Origin: Amulumruptor sp947039275
GTDB taxonomy: Bacteria > Bacteroidota > Bacteroidia > Bacteroidales > Muribaculaceae
Length of the DNA stretch: 40,074 bases
Assembly (NCBI GenBank): GCA_947039275.1
Contig: CAMQYL010000027.1
Span: forward strand, 1-40,074
Direction: 5' to 3'
Of this stretch, positions 7,245-16,591 are shown piece by piece (position 1 is the stretch's first letter; every line of letters starts with the position of its first letter). The notes under the pieces are model-generated. The model did not search any database, was not told the DNA's origin, and saw only the letters and a list, made by a program, of their open reading frames with translations. The position numbers were made by a program, and so were the translations under genes.

Positions 7245-9392
7245 ATGCAAATTATCACAAAAATCATTGCCGTCATCGTCTGTTTTCTGACCACATCCAT
7301 CGCAGTCTTTGCCGACAGCAGTTATGTCGGCAAGGTGCTCGACGAAGCCGGAGGTCCGCTTGCCGGAGCTGTCGTGAAGACTGTGAAAGGCAATGACATG
7401 ACGGTCACCGATCTTGATGGCATATTCAAGCTGCCATGCCGCACATCGGGTGCGCTCAAGGTGACAGTATCATACATAGGGTACAACACCGACGAGTTTA
7501 TCCTGCGTCCTTGCGGCAACGTCGGTGAGCAGATAATAAGGATGACTCCCGACATGACTTCGCTTGACGAGGTGGTAGTGACCGCCACGCGTACTCCTAA
7601 GTCGCTCAAGGATGTGCCGGTGATTACCCGTCTGATTTCGGCTGATGACATCAAAAAGACCGATGCTACCAATATCCAGGATCTCCTGACCGAGGAAATC
7701 CCTGGGCTGGAATTCGGTTACGCTATGAGTCAGGAGACGTCGCTCAACATGGGCGGTTTCGGTGGCAAAGCGGTGCTGTTTCTGGTTGACGGAGAGCGCC
7801 TTGCAGGAGAGACCATGGACAATGTGGATTACAACCGCCTCAATCTCGGCAATGTCGGACAGGTTGAGATAGTCAAAGGTGCATCGTCGGCTCTATATGG
7901 AGCGAATGCCGTTGGCGGCGTGGTCAACCTCATAAGTCGTGAGAGCAAGGAGCCGTGGAGTCTCAACGTCAATTCGCGTTACCGCTCCGCAGGCAACGAG
8001 TGGCGCAGCGGCGGTGAGTTCAATTTCAATGCCGGACGCTTTAACTCCAATACATCGGTGCAATATTATACAGTGGAGACTGTGAAACTGACAGATGCCT
8101 TTGACACCCAGTCAAGCATACATGACATTTATGGAGGCAATTCGCTTAACATCAAGGAGCGTATGACCTACCGTCTCAACGACCGTCTGCGCTTCATAGC
8201 CCGCGGAGGCTACTTCGCCCGCGTCAGCAACCGTTCCAACTATGATGACCACTACCACGATTATACAGGTGGACTGAAATCGGTGTGGAACATCGCAGGC
8301 AAGCAAAACCTTGAGGTGTCGTATAGCTACGACCAGTATGACAAATCGCGCTACGTGGGAGGTGTCCGCACACATGACCATGACTACAGCAATCGCCAGC
8401 ATATAGTTCACGGACTGTACACTCATTTCTTCGGGCAGAATGTACTGACCGTTGGGGGCGACTACATGCACGACTATCTGACCACCTACCAGTTCAAGGC
8501 AGGGGAGGATCACACTCAAAGCTCTGTGGATGTTTTCGCACAGTTTGACTACAATCCTCTCTCGTGGCTCAATCTCATCGCCAGTGTCCGTGAGGATTAT
8601 TTCTCAGCATCGAGAAACAACGCTGTTACCGCCCGCTTCGCTGCCATGTTCAAGACCGCACCCGTGACGGTGCGTGCATCATATGCCGGCGGCTTCCGCG
8701 CCCCCACGCTCAAGGAGATGTACATGGACTTTGATATGGCTGGCATTCAGATGATATATGGCAATCCCGACCTCAAGCCCGAGCGCAGCCACAACTTCAA
8801 TGTGTCATTGGAGCGAAGCGGCATGGTCAGCTGGAGTCCGCTCCGCGGTTCCTACAGTGTCAACCTGTCAGGCTACTATAACTACTACAACCGCCGTATC
8901 ACCACTACCGACTTCCCCGGCGATGCCGAACGCGAATCCGGTGCGATGTATTGCAACGAGGACGGGGTGAAGGTGTCAGGACTGGATTTCACTGCACGTT
9001 ACCGTCTGCTGATGGGCATCGGAGCATCGGTGAGCTACAACTACCTGCATGTGGCAGGCAGTTCGGTCGACTCGCAGTTCAGCCAGCCTCGTCCTCACTC
9101 CGCCACATGGCGACTTGACTATGATAAGCAACTTTGCAGTGTCTACAAGCTCTACGCAGCGATATCAGGACGGTACATGTCAAAGCCCGAGAGCCGCTAT
9201 CAGACTGACGGTGCATATTCGCTGTGGAAGTTGACTTTGCAGCAGCGGATATGGAAAGGCATCAATGTCAACTTCATGATAGAGAACCTCTTTGATTATC
9301 GCCCCGAAGTGTATTACTGGAACTCTGCTCCGACCACCGGGCGCACTTACTCTGTGGGACTGAGTCTTGACGTGGACGCATTATTTAAATGA
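7245..9392 (+). CDS. hmuR: TonB-dependent haem receptor HmuR
   Basis: A 715-residue outer-membrane receptor. A signal peptide (residues 1-23) is followed by a carboxypeptidase-regulatory-like domain (about 27-95, starting YVGKVLDEAGGPLAGA), a TonB-box-like EVVVTATRT (109-117), a plug domain (IVKGASSALYGANAVGG) and a 22-strand barrel ending in F at SLDVDALFK. The FRAP (about 484) and NPDL (about 507) motifs, diagnostic of haem receptors, are both present. The stretch between them has no histidine, unlike many haem receptors, but has several Met and Tyr residues. The downstream CobN/MotA/DUF2149 genes fix the identity as the hmu locus. It moves haem across the outer membrane using TonB energy. 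Confidence 0.9.
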   Translation: MQIITKIIAVIVCFLTTSIAVFADSSYVGKVLDEAGGPLAGAVVKTVKGNDMTVTDLDGIFKLPCRTSGALKVTVSYIGYNTDEFILRPCGNVGEQIIRMTPDMTSLDEVVVTATRTPKSLKDVPVITRLISADDIKKTDATNIQDLLTEEIPGLEFGYAMSQETSLNMGGFGGKAVLFLVDGERLAGETMDNVDYNRLNLGNVGQVEIVKGASSALYGANAVGGVVNLISRESKEPWSLNVNSRYRSAGNEWRSGGEFNFNAGRFNSNTSVQYYTVETVKLTDAFDTQSSIHDIYGGNSLNIKERMTYRLNDRLRFIARGGYFARVSNRSNYDDHYHDYTGGLKSVWNIAGKQNLEVSYSYDQYDKSRYVGGVRTHDHDYSNRQHIVHGLYTHFFGQNVLTVGGDYMHDYLTTYQFKAGEDHTQSSVDVFAQFDYNPLSWLNLIASVREDYFSASRNNAVTARFAAMFKTAPVTVRASYAGGFRAPTLKEMYMDFDMAGIQMIYGNPDLKPERSHNFNVSLERSGMVSWSPLRGSYSVNLSGYYNYYNRRITTTDFPGDAERESGAMYCNEDGVKVSGLDFTARYRLLMGIGASVSYNYLHVAGSSVDSQFSQPRPHSATWRLDYDKQLCSVYKLYAAISGRYMSKPESRYQTDGAYSLWKLTLQQRIWKGINVNFMIENLFDYRPEVYYWNSAPTTGRTYSVGLSLDVDALFK

Positions 9393-9399
9393 TATGTAT

Positions 9400-12300
9400 A
9401 TGAAACGGAAAAATATAATAATCGCCTCCATCGGCGCAATAGCTCTAATAGCTGGAATTTTTGCCGTGTGGAGAAGTATGGCATCAAGCACACGCATCGC
9501 CTTTGTCAACTACCAGGCGATAACCTTAGGACAGATAGGCAAAGCCAATGACAACTCATTTGTAAAAATTGAGGAACTGCCCGTTGAAGAACTTGACCGA
9601 GCCAGGAAATATGACATGGTGCTGGTCAACGGCATGGGTCTTCGCATCACCGACGAGCAACGGAAGGCACTCGTCAAAGCAGCCGAGGACGGAACACCGG
9701 TACTTACCACTGCTGCCACCAATCCTCAGAACATGATAGTGTCAACCGACTCTATCGATACCGAATTTCTAAAGCAGTATCTAACTGGCGGGCGTGCCAA
9801 CTACCGCAACATGCTCAGATACATACGCAAATTTATCGACGGCAAGCGGTGGTTTGTCGATGAGCCTGGTGATCCAGTGGCATCCGCATCGTCACTGCTC
9901 TACTATCCTTCGGAGGATGACAACCTCAACTTCGCTTCGGTAGCGGACTATGAAAAGTATCTCCGCTCCCATGGAAAATGGCGTGACAATGCACCAAAAG
10001 TCATCCTGACAGGGCAGATGGGTGTAGCTGACAGCCTTGTAGCAGCCTTTGAGAAGCGCGGCATGACCGTCTATCCGGTCAACAGCATACAGCAGTTTAT
10101 CGCAAAAAGCCATGCCGACTCGCTGCGTGTTTCAGCCATGATCAATATGGCTCACGGACGCATGGGCGACATGGTAGTCAGGTATCTTGAAGAACACAAT
10201 GTGCCGCTCTTTTCGCCAGTTAATGTCAACCGCGATTATGACGAGTGGATTGCTGACAAGATGGGCATGAGCGGAGGCTTTCTGTCGCAGAGCATCGTCA
10301 CTCCCGAGATTGACGGTGCTGTGCGTCCCTTCGCCCTGTTTGCCCACTACAAAGGTGATGACGGACTGCCATATGTGGCTGCCATCCCTGACCGCTTGGA
10401 GGAGTTTACCGAGACCGTAAGCAACTATGTTTCGCTCCAGAGCAAGCCTAATAGTGACAAGAAGATAGCGATATTTTATTTCAAGGGTCCAGGGCAAAAT
10501 GCACTGGTGGCTGAAGGTATGGAAGTGGCTCCGTCGCTCTATAACCTCCTTGTGCGTCTGAAAGCTGAGGGCTACAACGTGGGCGATCTCCCTGCATCGG
10601 CATCTGACCTTGAAAAGATGATAGCTGAGAGAGGCAAAGTGTTTAACGAATATGCCGTAGGTGCGAAATCTGATTTTGTCAAGGAAGCATCTCCCGAGAT
10701 GATTTCCAAGGCTGATTATGACAAGTGGTGTGCGGAGTCATTCTCTGCGCAGATGCGTCAGTCGGTTGACTCGATTGACGGCGAGTTTCCCGGGCACGGC
10801 ATGAGCGATGGCGATGGCAATCTGGCGATGGCCTGTCTCAGATTTAGCAATGTGGTGCTGATACCGCAGACTGCAGCCGGTCTTGGCGATGACGATTTTA
10901 AAATCGTTCACGGCACAGATGCGGCACCGCCACATGCCTATGTGGCTTCTTATCTGTGGGCACGTCATGGCTTCGGTGCTGATGCACTTATACATTTCGG
11001 AGCGCACGGATCTCTGGAGTTCACACCTCGTAAGCAAGTGGCTCTCGGCAGCAACGACTGGTCAGACCGTCTCGTCGGTACCATGCCGCATTTCTATATC
11101 TACTCGACATCCAATGTCGGAGAGGCGATGATAGCCAAGCGCCGCAGTTATGCAGGGGTGGTCAACTATCTTACTCCGCCGTTCATGGAGAGCGGTGTCA
11201 GAGGAATCTACAAGGAACTTGCCGATGCCGTGATGGAGTATAACCGTGCCCTCGGCGCGGAGAATGAAAATGCCATTCAGGCGGCTTCGCTGAAAGTGAA
11301 GCGAAATGCCGTCAAGCTCGGCATCCACCGCGAACTGCGTCTTGACAGCATCCTCTCTAAGCCATATTCACAGGATGATGTGGCTCGCATAGAGATGTTT
11401 GCCGAGGAACTTGCCAATGAGAAGATAACAGGTGCGCTATATGTCATTGGCGAGCCATATGCTCCGGAGCATGTCAGGTCGACGGTATATGCCATGACCG
11501 TTGACCCGGTTGCATACAGTCTAAAGAAGTTGGACGATATCAAGCATCACGGACAAAAGCATCCGATGACATCATATCGTAATAGAGCCGCAGCTATGGT
11601 CAATGGATTGCTGGCATCGGACAGGAATATGAGTGATGCTGAAATCTGCGCGTTTGCTGGAATCGGTCAGTCCGAACTTGACAGTGCGCGTGACATTATC
11701 GAAGAGGTTGAGGGTTCAAAGGACATGCTATCAAAGATGATGGTGATGGGCTCGATGATGTCATCCAAGCCCTCATCTACATTGAAAGTGTCCGAACGCA
11801 AGGCTCCTAAGAAGCATCACGGCATGATGCCAGGCATGTCTCCTGAAAAAGCTCTGGTTATGGCGCGTAAGATGGGAGCTGATGAGGTAGCCCTCAAAAA
11901 GATGGAGGCAGCTATGAAGCGCAAGAGCGTTGTTGCCAAGGGAGGTAACGGACACGGTATGTCTGCAAAGGAATCTGTGAGTGCTGAGCAATTAGAGTAT
12001 GCCACTGCTATAACCGAAGTGGAGAGAGCTTTGAGAAATGTCAGTCGTTATCGTCAGGCATTGATGCAGAGTCCTCATAACGAGTTGCTTTCGCTTGTCA
12101 ACGCTCTCAATGGCGGTTATATCGCTCCGACATCAGGAGGCGACCCTGTGCTGAATCCAAATATACTTCCGACAGGACGTAATATGTTTGCAGTCAATGC
12201 CGAGGAAACACCCTCTCTCTCTGCCTGGGAGAAAGGCAAGTCGCTTGCCGACAACACTATAGCCATGTATCGCAAGCAGCATGGAGACTCTGTTCCGCGC

Positions 12301-13668
12301 AAGGTGAGCTATACGTTGTGGAGCAGCGAATTTATTGAGACCGAGGGAGCGACCATAGCGCAGGTGCTTTATATGCTCGGAGTAGAGCCTGTCCGTGACC
12401 CTTTCGGGAGAGTGACTGACTTGAAGCTAATACCAATAGAGGTGCTTGGACGTCCGCGCATCGATGTTGTAGTGCAGACGTCAGGGCAGCTCCGTGACCT
12501 TGCCGCTTCGCGCCTGTTCCTGATCGACAGGGCAGTCAAGATGGCAGCCGAAGCTGATGACGGCAAGACATCCAACTATGTCAAGGAAGGCATCACCGAG
12601 TCAGAGAAGCATCTTGTGGACCGAGGAGTATCGCCCAAGGAAGCCCGCGAACTGTCTGCGGCGCGTGTGTTCGGTGGTGTCAACGGCAACTACGGCTCCG
12701 GCATCCAGTCAATGATAGAGGCTGGCGACCGCTGGGACTCCGAGTCGGATATAGCCGACACATATATTAATAACATGGGTGCCATCTATGGCAGCGAAGC
12801 TGACTGGGAGAAGATGCGTGAATATGCATTTGAAGCCGCGTTGACCCGAACTGACGTAGTGGTGCAACCACGCCAGAGCAACACGTGGGGTGCGCTCAGC
12901 CTTGACCATGTATATGAGTTTATGGGCGGCATGAATCTTGCCGTGCGTAATGTCACCGGCAAAGACCCCGAGGCATATCTGAGTGACTACCGCAACCGCA
13001 ACAACGTGCGCATGCAGGAGATCAAGGAAGCCATAGGGGTCGAGAGCCGCACCACTATCCTCAATCCCAATTATATCAAGGAGAAGATGAAGGGAGGTGC
13101 CGGCGACATGTCGGGCATAGCGGATGTCATACGCAACACCTACGGATGGAACGTGATGAAGCCCCAGGCTATCGATGACGAGTTGTGGAATGGCATATAT
13201 GATACCTACGTGGCTGACAAGCAGAATCTCGGCATCAAGGAGCACTTCAAAGCTGTCAATCCGGCGGCGATAGAGGAGCTGACCGCCGTAATGCTTGAGA
13301 CAGTCCGCAAGGGTATGTGGAAAGCAACGCCTGTGCAAATCAAGGCTATGGCTGAGCTTCACACTGAGGTTGTCAATGAGTATAAACCCTCTTGCTCTGG
13401 TTTCGTATGCGATAATGCCAAGCTCCGCGATTTTATCTCTGAAAACGTCAGCAAAGAGAAGGCAACGGCATATAAGGATAATATCGCCGATATACGTTCT
13501 GAGAAAATTGCATCAACTGATGACGGCATGGTCCTGAAGCGTGATGAGCTTAACTCAGTGCAGTGCGAGACAAACCGTGTCAATGGGTTAGTCGTGGCAG
13601 CCGTGGTCGTTGGGGTACTTCTTTGTGCCATTTTAGTGATACGTCGTCGTAATAAGAAACAGGCATAG
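9400..13668 (+). CDS. hmuS: Membrane-anchored CobN-like chelatase HmuS
   Basis: About 1,423 residues with an N-terminal membrane anchor (KNIIIASIGAIALIAGIFAVW) and a C-terminal helix (VVAAVVVGVLLCAILVI) followed by RRRNKK. The body is therefore periplasmic, unlike cytoplasmic cobaltochelatase CobN. CobN/BchH signatures are present: HFGAHGSLEF with H536, GGDPVLNPNILPTGRN (about 912-927) and LGRPRIDVVVQTSG (about 1017-1029). HmuS in this operon type has been linked to anaerobic removal of iron from haem. A lysine/Met/His-rich insert lies at about 780-862 (KKHHGMMPGM). The ATG at 9394 is an alternative start; both lie just past the hmuR stop. Confidence 0.88.
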   Translation: MKRKNIIIASIGAIALIAGIFAVWRSMASSTRIAFVNYQAITLGQIGKANDNSFVKIEELPVEELDRARKYDMVLVNGMGLRITDEQRKALVKAAEDGTPVLTTAATNPQNMIVSTDSIDTEFLKQYLTGGRANYRNMLRYIRKFIDGKRWFVDEPGDPVASASSLLYYPSEDDNLNFASVADYEKYLRSHGKWRDNAPKVILTGQMGVADSLVAAFEKRGMTVYPVNSIQQFIAKSHADSLRVSAMINMAHGRMGDMVVRYLEEHNVPLFSPVNVNRDYDEWIADKMGMSGGFLSQSIVTPEIDGAVRPFALFAHYKGDDGLPYVAAIPDRLEEFTETVSNYVSLQSKPNSDKKIAIFYFKGPGQNALVAEGMEVAPSLYNLLVRLKAEGYNVGDLPASASDLEKMIAERGKVFNEYAVGAKSDFVKEASPEMISKADYDKWCAESFSAQMRQSVDSIDGEFPGHGMSDGDGNLAMACLRFSNVVLIPQTAAGLGDDDFKIVHGTDAAPPHAYVASYLWARHGFGADALIHFGAHGSLEFTPRKQVALGSNDWSDRLVGTMPHFYIYSTSNVGEAMIAKRRSYAGVVNYLTPPFMESGVRGIYKELADAVMEYNRALGAENENAIQAASLKVKRNAVKLGIHRELRLDSILSKPYSQDDVARIEMFAEELANEKITGALYVIGEPYAPEHVRSTVYAMTVDPVAYSLKKLDDIKHHGQKHPMTSYRNRAAAMVNGLLASDRNMSDAEICAFAGIGQSELDSARDIIEEVEGSKDMLSKMMVMGSMMSSKPSSTLKVSERKAPKKHHGMMPGMSPEKALVMARKMGADEVALKKMEAAMKRKSVVAKGGNGHGMSAKESVSAEQLEYATAITEVERALRNVSRYRQALMQSPHNELLSLVNALNGGYIAPTSGGDPVLNPNILPTGRNMFAVNAEETPSLSAWEKGKSLADNTIAMYRKQHGDSVPRKVSYTLWSSEFIETEGATIAQVLYMLGVEPVRDPFGRVTDLKLIPIEVLGRPRIDVVVQTSGQLRDLAASRLFLIDRAVKMAAEADDGKTSNYVKEGITESEKHLVDRGVSPKEARELSAARVFGGVNGNYGSGIQSMIEAGDRWDSESDIADTYINNMGAIYGSEADWEKMREYAFEAALTRTDVVVQPRQSNTWGALSLDHVYEFMGGMNLAVRNVTGKDPEAYLSDYRNRNNVRMQEIKEAIGVESRTTILNPNYIKEKMKGGAGDMSGIADVIRNTYGWNVMKPQAIDDELWNGIYDTYVADKQNLGIKEHFKAVNPAAIEELTAVMLETVRKGMWKATPVQIKAMAELHTEVVNEYKPSCSGFVCDNAKLRDFISENVSKEKATAYKDNIADIRSEKIASTDDGMVLKRDELNSVQCETNRVNGLVVAAVVVGVLLCAILVIRRRNKKQA

Positions 13669-13670
13669 AA

Positions 13671-14372
13671 ATGGAAACATTGGTAATGGTAATCATGCTG
13701 CTGGTGGCAGTGGCATTTGTGATGAAACTGACCTATCATAGTCCTGTCGGGTTGGCTGTGACCTGTGTGATGGGAGCGCTATTTGTACTCATGACATGGG
13801 AGTATGCGACAGTGCAGTCAAAGACCCAGATAACCGATTGGTTGTCTAACTCCGCTCTGATGCTTGACACATCCGTAGTGCTGACACTTGACGTGGCTGT
13901 GCAGATGGTGATGTGTGTGCTGATGGCTAAGAAAGTCACTACGGGCAGTCTCTCAGGAAAATCGGAGGCATTACTGGAACTGATACTGTGGTTTCCCGGC
14001 GTATTGATATTCCTGGTGATTTTTGCCGCGCTTGTCAAGATGATGTTTGCGTTGACCGGCATGGATTTCGCGCTGATAGGGTGGAGCTGTGCCGCAGTCA
14101 TAGTCATCGTGCTTCCATTGGCGGTATATACTGTGAAGTGGCTGCTTCGCGACGATGATGACCGGCTTGAACTGATGTTTGTGATCAACGGACTCATAGC
14201 CGTGCTCGGTATCATCGCCACAGTCAATGGTCGCACGGCAGCCATAGGCACAAACAACGTAGACCTGGCAGCACTTGCAGGTGTATTCGCCACACTTGCC
14301 ATCGGCACGTTATGTGGACTCGTAATCAACAAAATAGAAACCAAAAGACAGATAAAACGAATCATAAAATGA
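13671..14372 (+). CDS. hmuT: Polytopic membrane protein HmuT
   Basis: A 233-residue protein with about six hydrophobic helices (LVMVIMLLVAVAFVM; VGLAVTCVMGALFVLMTW; SVVLTLDVAVQMVMCVLM; WFPGVLIFLVIFAALV; and two near the C-terminus) and a basic tail (KRQIKRIIK). No enzymatic motif is seen. It starts two bases after the hmuS stop, and its own stop overlaps hmuU as ATGA, so the genes are tightly coupled. Position and topology match HmuT of the Porphyromonas/Bacteroides hmuYRSTUV locus. It probably forms an inner-membrane complex with the ExbB-like HmuU and DUF2149 HmuV that energises HmuS or haem passage; that is inference. Confidence 0.8.
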   Translation: METLVMVIMLLVAVAFVMKLTYHSPVGLAVTCVMGALFVLMTWEYATVQSKTQITDWLSNSALMLDTSVVLTLDVAVQMVMCVLMAKKVTTGSLSGKSEALLELILWFPGVLIFLVIFAALVKMMFALTGMDFALIGWSCAAVIVIVLPLAVYTVKWLLRDDDDRLELMFVINGLIAVLGIIATVNGRTAAIGTNNVDLAALAGVFATLAIGTLCGLVINKIETKRQIKRIIK

Positions 14373-14980
14373 ATGTTATTTCAAACATCCTCTACTGGAT
14401 TTCGACAGGGCTGCTTGTACCCGTCATCGTATTGCTGATTTTTTTCTTTATACGAGCCTTGATACTTATCGGCGGTTTTATGGGGCAGTATCTCCAAACC
14501 AAAAAGACAACCGATATCCTGTATAAGGACATAGAGAAACTATCGCCTCAGACACTTGAGCAATTCGAGATGAAACTGGCTGCCCAGCAGCCGTCGGCTG
14601 TCAAAGCGTTTGCAGAGAAAATCATCGCCAACCGCGCCGACAGCGGAAAACTTGACCTGATGCTTTCGGAATATGAGATAGAGGCAGATAAAAATCTATC
14701 GACCTCAAAAGTCCTGACCAAAATGGGACCAATACTCGGACTGATGGGCACACTGATACCTATGGGTCCGGCGCTTGTCGGCTTGTCGACCGGCGATATC
14801 GCTTCAATGGCATATAACATGCAGGTGGCTTTTGCCACCACTGTCGTAGGTCTCGTGGTCAGTGCCATCGGTTTCCTGACTCAGCAGGTCAAGCAGCGTT
14901 GGGCTGTCAAAAATCTGACCATCCTTGAGTATCTCGTTGACGTAGTGAAACAACAGGCATCCAAATCAGCACAGGCATGA
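14369..14980 (+). CDS. hmuU: MotA/TolQ/ExbB-family proton channel HmuU
   Basis: 203 residues with an N-terminal membrane helix (GLLVPVIVLLIFFFIRALILIGGF) and two later helices in the conserved MotA/TolQ/ExbB block (MGPILGLMGTLIPMGPAL, then MQVAFATTVVGLVVSAIGF). The family uses the proton gradient to drive a periplasmic partner. The start ATG at 14369 overlaps the hmuT stop, so the longer open frame from 14312 is not used. The gene overlaps hmuV by four bases. It matches HmuU in order and size and is expected to partner HmuV in the way ExbB partners ExbD. Confidence 0.87.
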   Translation: MNVISNILYWISTGLLVPVIVLLIFFFIRALILIGGFMGQYLQTKKTTDILYKDIEKLSPQTLEQFEMKLAAQQPSAVKAFAEKIIANRADSGKLDLMLSEYEIEADKNLSTSKVLTKMGPILGLMGTLIPMGPALVGLSTGDIASMAYNMQVAFATTVVGLVVSAIGFLTQQVKQRWAVKNLTILEYLVDVVKQQASKSAQA

Positions 14981-15309
14981 GACGCAGACGTTCACTCTTA
15001 CATACCGAGGAAGATTCCGACCCGATGAGCGTGGTCAGCAACCTGTTTGACGTTGCCATGGTGTTTGCCGTGGCTCTGATGGTTGCTCTTGTCAGCCGCT
15101 ACAATATGACCGAGATGTTTTCGCAGGAAGATTTCACTATGGTGAAAAATCCTGGCAAGGATAACATGGAGATTATCACCAAGGAAGGGGAGAAAATCAA
15201 TCGTTACACCCCCTCCGAAGATAAAGACCCATCTGACTCCAACCGAGGCAAACGCGTAGGAGTAGCCTACGAACTCGAAAACGGCGACATAATCTACGTC
15301 CCCGAGTAG
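14977..15309 (+). CDS. hmuV: DUF2149 protein HmuV
   Basis: 110 residues. The segment SDPMSVVSNLFDVAMVFAVALMVALVSRY is the DUF2149 signature: one membrane helix with an aspartate at its entry, as in ExbD/TolR. The rest is a short periplasmic domain ending GDIIYVPE. The ATGA overlap with hmuU indicates translational coupling of channel and partner. It is the last gene of the hmu operon; the next gene has its own promoter-like element and a long hairpin in between. Confidence 0.87.
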   Translation: MRRRRSLLHTEEDSDPMSVVSNLFDVAMVFAVALMVALVSRYNMTEMFSQEDFTMVKNPGKDNMEIITKEGEKINRYTPSEDKDPSDSNRGKRVGVAYELENGDIIYVPE

Positions 15310-15329
15310 TATAGGTTGCAATTCGTAAC

Positions 15330-15385
15330 AATAATATGCGTATATTTGCATTGTTAAACCACAACGCGGATATACGCATATTATT
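15330..15385. other. Long inverted repeat overlapping a promoter
   Basis: AATAATATGCGTATAT (15330-15345) is perfectly repeated inverted at 15370-15385, a 16-bp stem with a 24-nt loop. The left arm contains the start of the -7 element TATATTTG (15341-15348), and the right arm ends eight bases before the ATG at 15394. It could terminate the hmu transcript, act as an operator, or fold in the leader of the next gene. The stem is A/T-rich and has no following U-run. Confidence 0.7.
15341..15348 (+). promoter_or_regulatory. -7 promoter element (TATATTTG)
   Basis: TATATTTG fits TAnnTTTG. A TTG at 15316-15318 lies 22 bp upstream, slightly longer than the usual 19-21. It would drive the transglutaminase-like gene separately from hmu. 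Confidence 0.5.
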
Positions 15386-15393
15386 TGTCACAT

Positions 15394-16302
15394 ATGAAAA
15401 AGGTAGTAAAGAGAATTATTAAGACAATCTTATGGAGCGTAGTGGGTATCATAGGCCTGCTGATAGTCGCATTCTTGCTTCTCCGTTATGTTTTTCTTGA
15501 TGAATTTATGGAGTGGCAAAACACGATCCTCCAACAAGAGTATGTCGCAGAACTTAAAGCCTCTGCACCATATCATGCCGATAGTATTGCCTACGAGTTT
15601 ACATATGTCCAGGATTCGGTAGCAGCCCGTGAAATCAACGAATATTTCAGACTGGACACAATCGTTAATCCGGCTTCCACCACATGGGAAAATACACTGG
15701 CATTAGCAAAGTTCGTGTCGCGAAATATTCCTCACGGTAATCAGTCCAAGCAGCCAGTGTCGCGTAATGCCATAGCCCTATGGAAATACACGCGTGAGGT
15801 AGAGCCTGCTTTCAATTGCCGCATGCATGCGATAATGATGCATGAACTGTTGATGGCATCAGGCATTGACAATAGGTTCATTACCTGTCTGCCTGCGGAT
15901 TCGACAGACACCGAGTGCCATGTAGTCAATGTAGTGTGGTTGCCAGAGTGTGAGAAATGGGCAATGATTGACTCGGATATGCAGGCATGGATCAGTGATG
16001 CTGATGGCACACCGTTGTCACTTGCAGACATACGTGAATGTTATCTCTCTGACAGTCCGATGGAGATTCATCCATTGTCAGACGCTGACAAATTCCAATA
16101 TGGTTATTACCGCCGTTACTGGTCTAAGAATATATATTGGTTTGAGGCGCGTGTGGATGCTGGCTATGACAAAGAGACAAATCCTGGGGGTATATATGTT
16201 GCTCTGGTTCCTCCTGGTTCTGATGCTCAGACCTGGGCTTTACGACAGAGAAAATCTGTCACCACTGATGCAACTCGTTTCTGGGCATCTCCAATCCGAT
16301 AG
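15394..16302 (+). CDS. Membrane-anchored transglutaminase-like protein
   Basis: 302 residues. An N-terminal anchor follows basic residues (KKVVKRIIKTILWSVVGIIGLLIVAFLLL), placing the rest outside the cytoplasm. A transglutaminase/papain-like triad is visible: C142 in FNCRMHAIMMHELL, H176 in ECHVVNVVWL and D193 in MIDSDMQAW. The C-terminal part (YGYYRRYWSKNIYWFEARV) is a separate beta-rich segment. Bacterial members may be proteases or peptide-crosslinking enzymes; the substrate is unknown. The TTG at 15385 is rejected in favour of the ATG at 15394. It follows the hmu operon but has its own promoter and a strong terminator, so a link to haem uptake is not supported. Confidence 0.75.
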   Translation: MKKVVKRIIKTILWSVVGIIGLLIVAFLLLRYVFLDEFMEWQNTILQQEYVAELKASAPYHADSIAYEFTYVQDSVAAREINEYFRLDTIVNPASTTWENTLALAKFVSRNIPHGNQSKQPVSRNAIALWKYTREVEPAFNCRMHAIMMHELLMASGIDNRFITCLPADSTDTECHVVNVVWLPECEKWAMIDSDMQAWISDADGTPLSLADIRECYLSDSPMEIHPLSDADKFQYGYYRRYWSKNIYWFEARVDAGYDKETNPGGIYVALVPPGSDAQTWALRQRKSVTTDATRFWASPIR

Positions 16303-16324
16303 CATGGGAATTTAAAATATATTG

Positions 16325-16362
16325 ACGTAGGCATGCGGAATACTGCATGCCTACGTTCTTTT
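16325..16362 (+). terminator. Strong rho-independent terminator
   Basis: ACGTAGGCATGC (16325-16336) and GCATGCCTACGT (16345-16356) form a perfect 12-bp stem with an 8-nt loop, followed by TCTTTT. It lies 22 bp after the transglutaminase-like gene and isolates it from the decarboxylase cluster. Confidence 0.8.
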
Positions 16363-16591
16363 GAATGTCGTATGGTTGGTTAACGATTATGTGTTAATTG
16401 TGTTAAAAATGCAAATGGTGTCTGTCCATTTTGTTATGGGCTGTGTTATAACAGTGTAATTGATTTAAAAAGGACGCTCTGAGACCCAGTCCGTTGCAGG
16501 GATTTCTTGATTACCCACACTAATCATATCGATTACATAGGAGTTCATAACCAAAATAACTAACCTTTTCTAACAATCTAATCAGTACGAC

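Noticed and set aside
15394..16302. Transglutaminase-like gene as a seventh hmu gene
   Set aside because: A promoter-like element and a long hairpin separate it from hmuV, and it is not part of known hmu operons.
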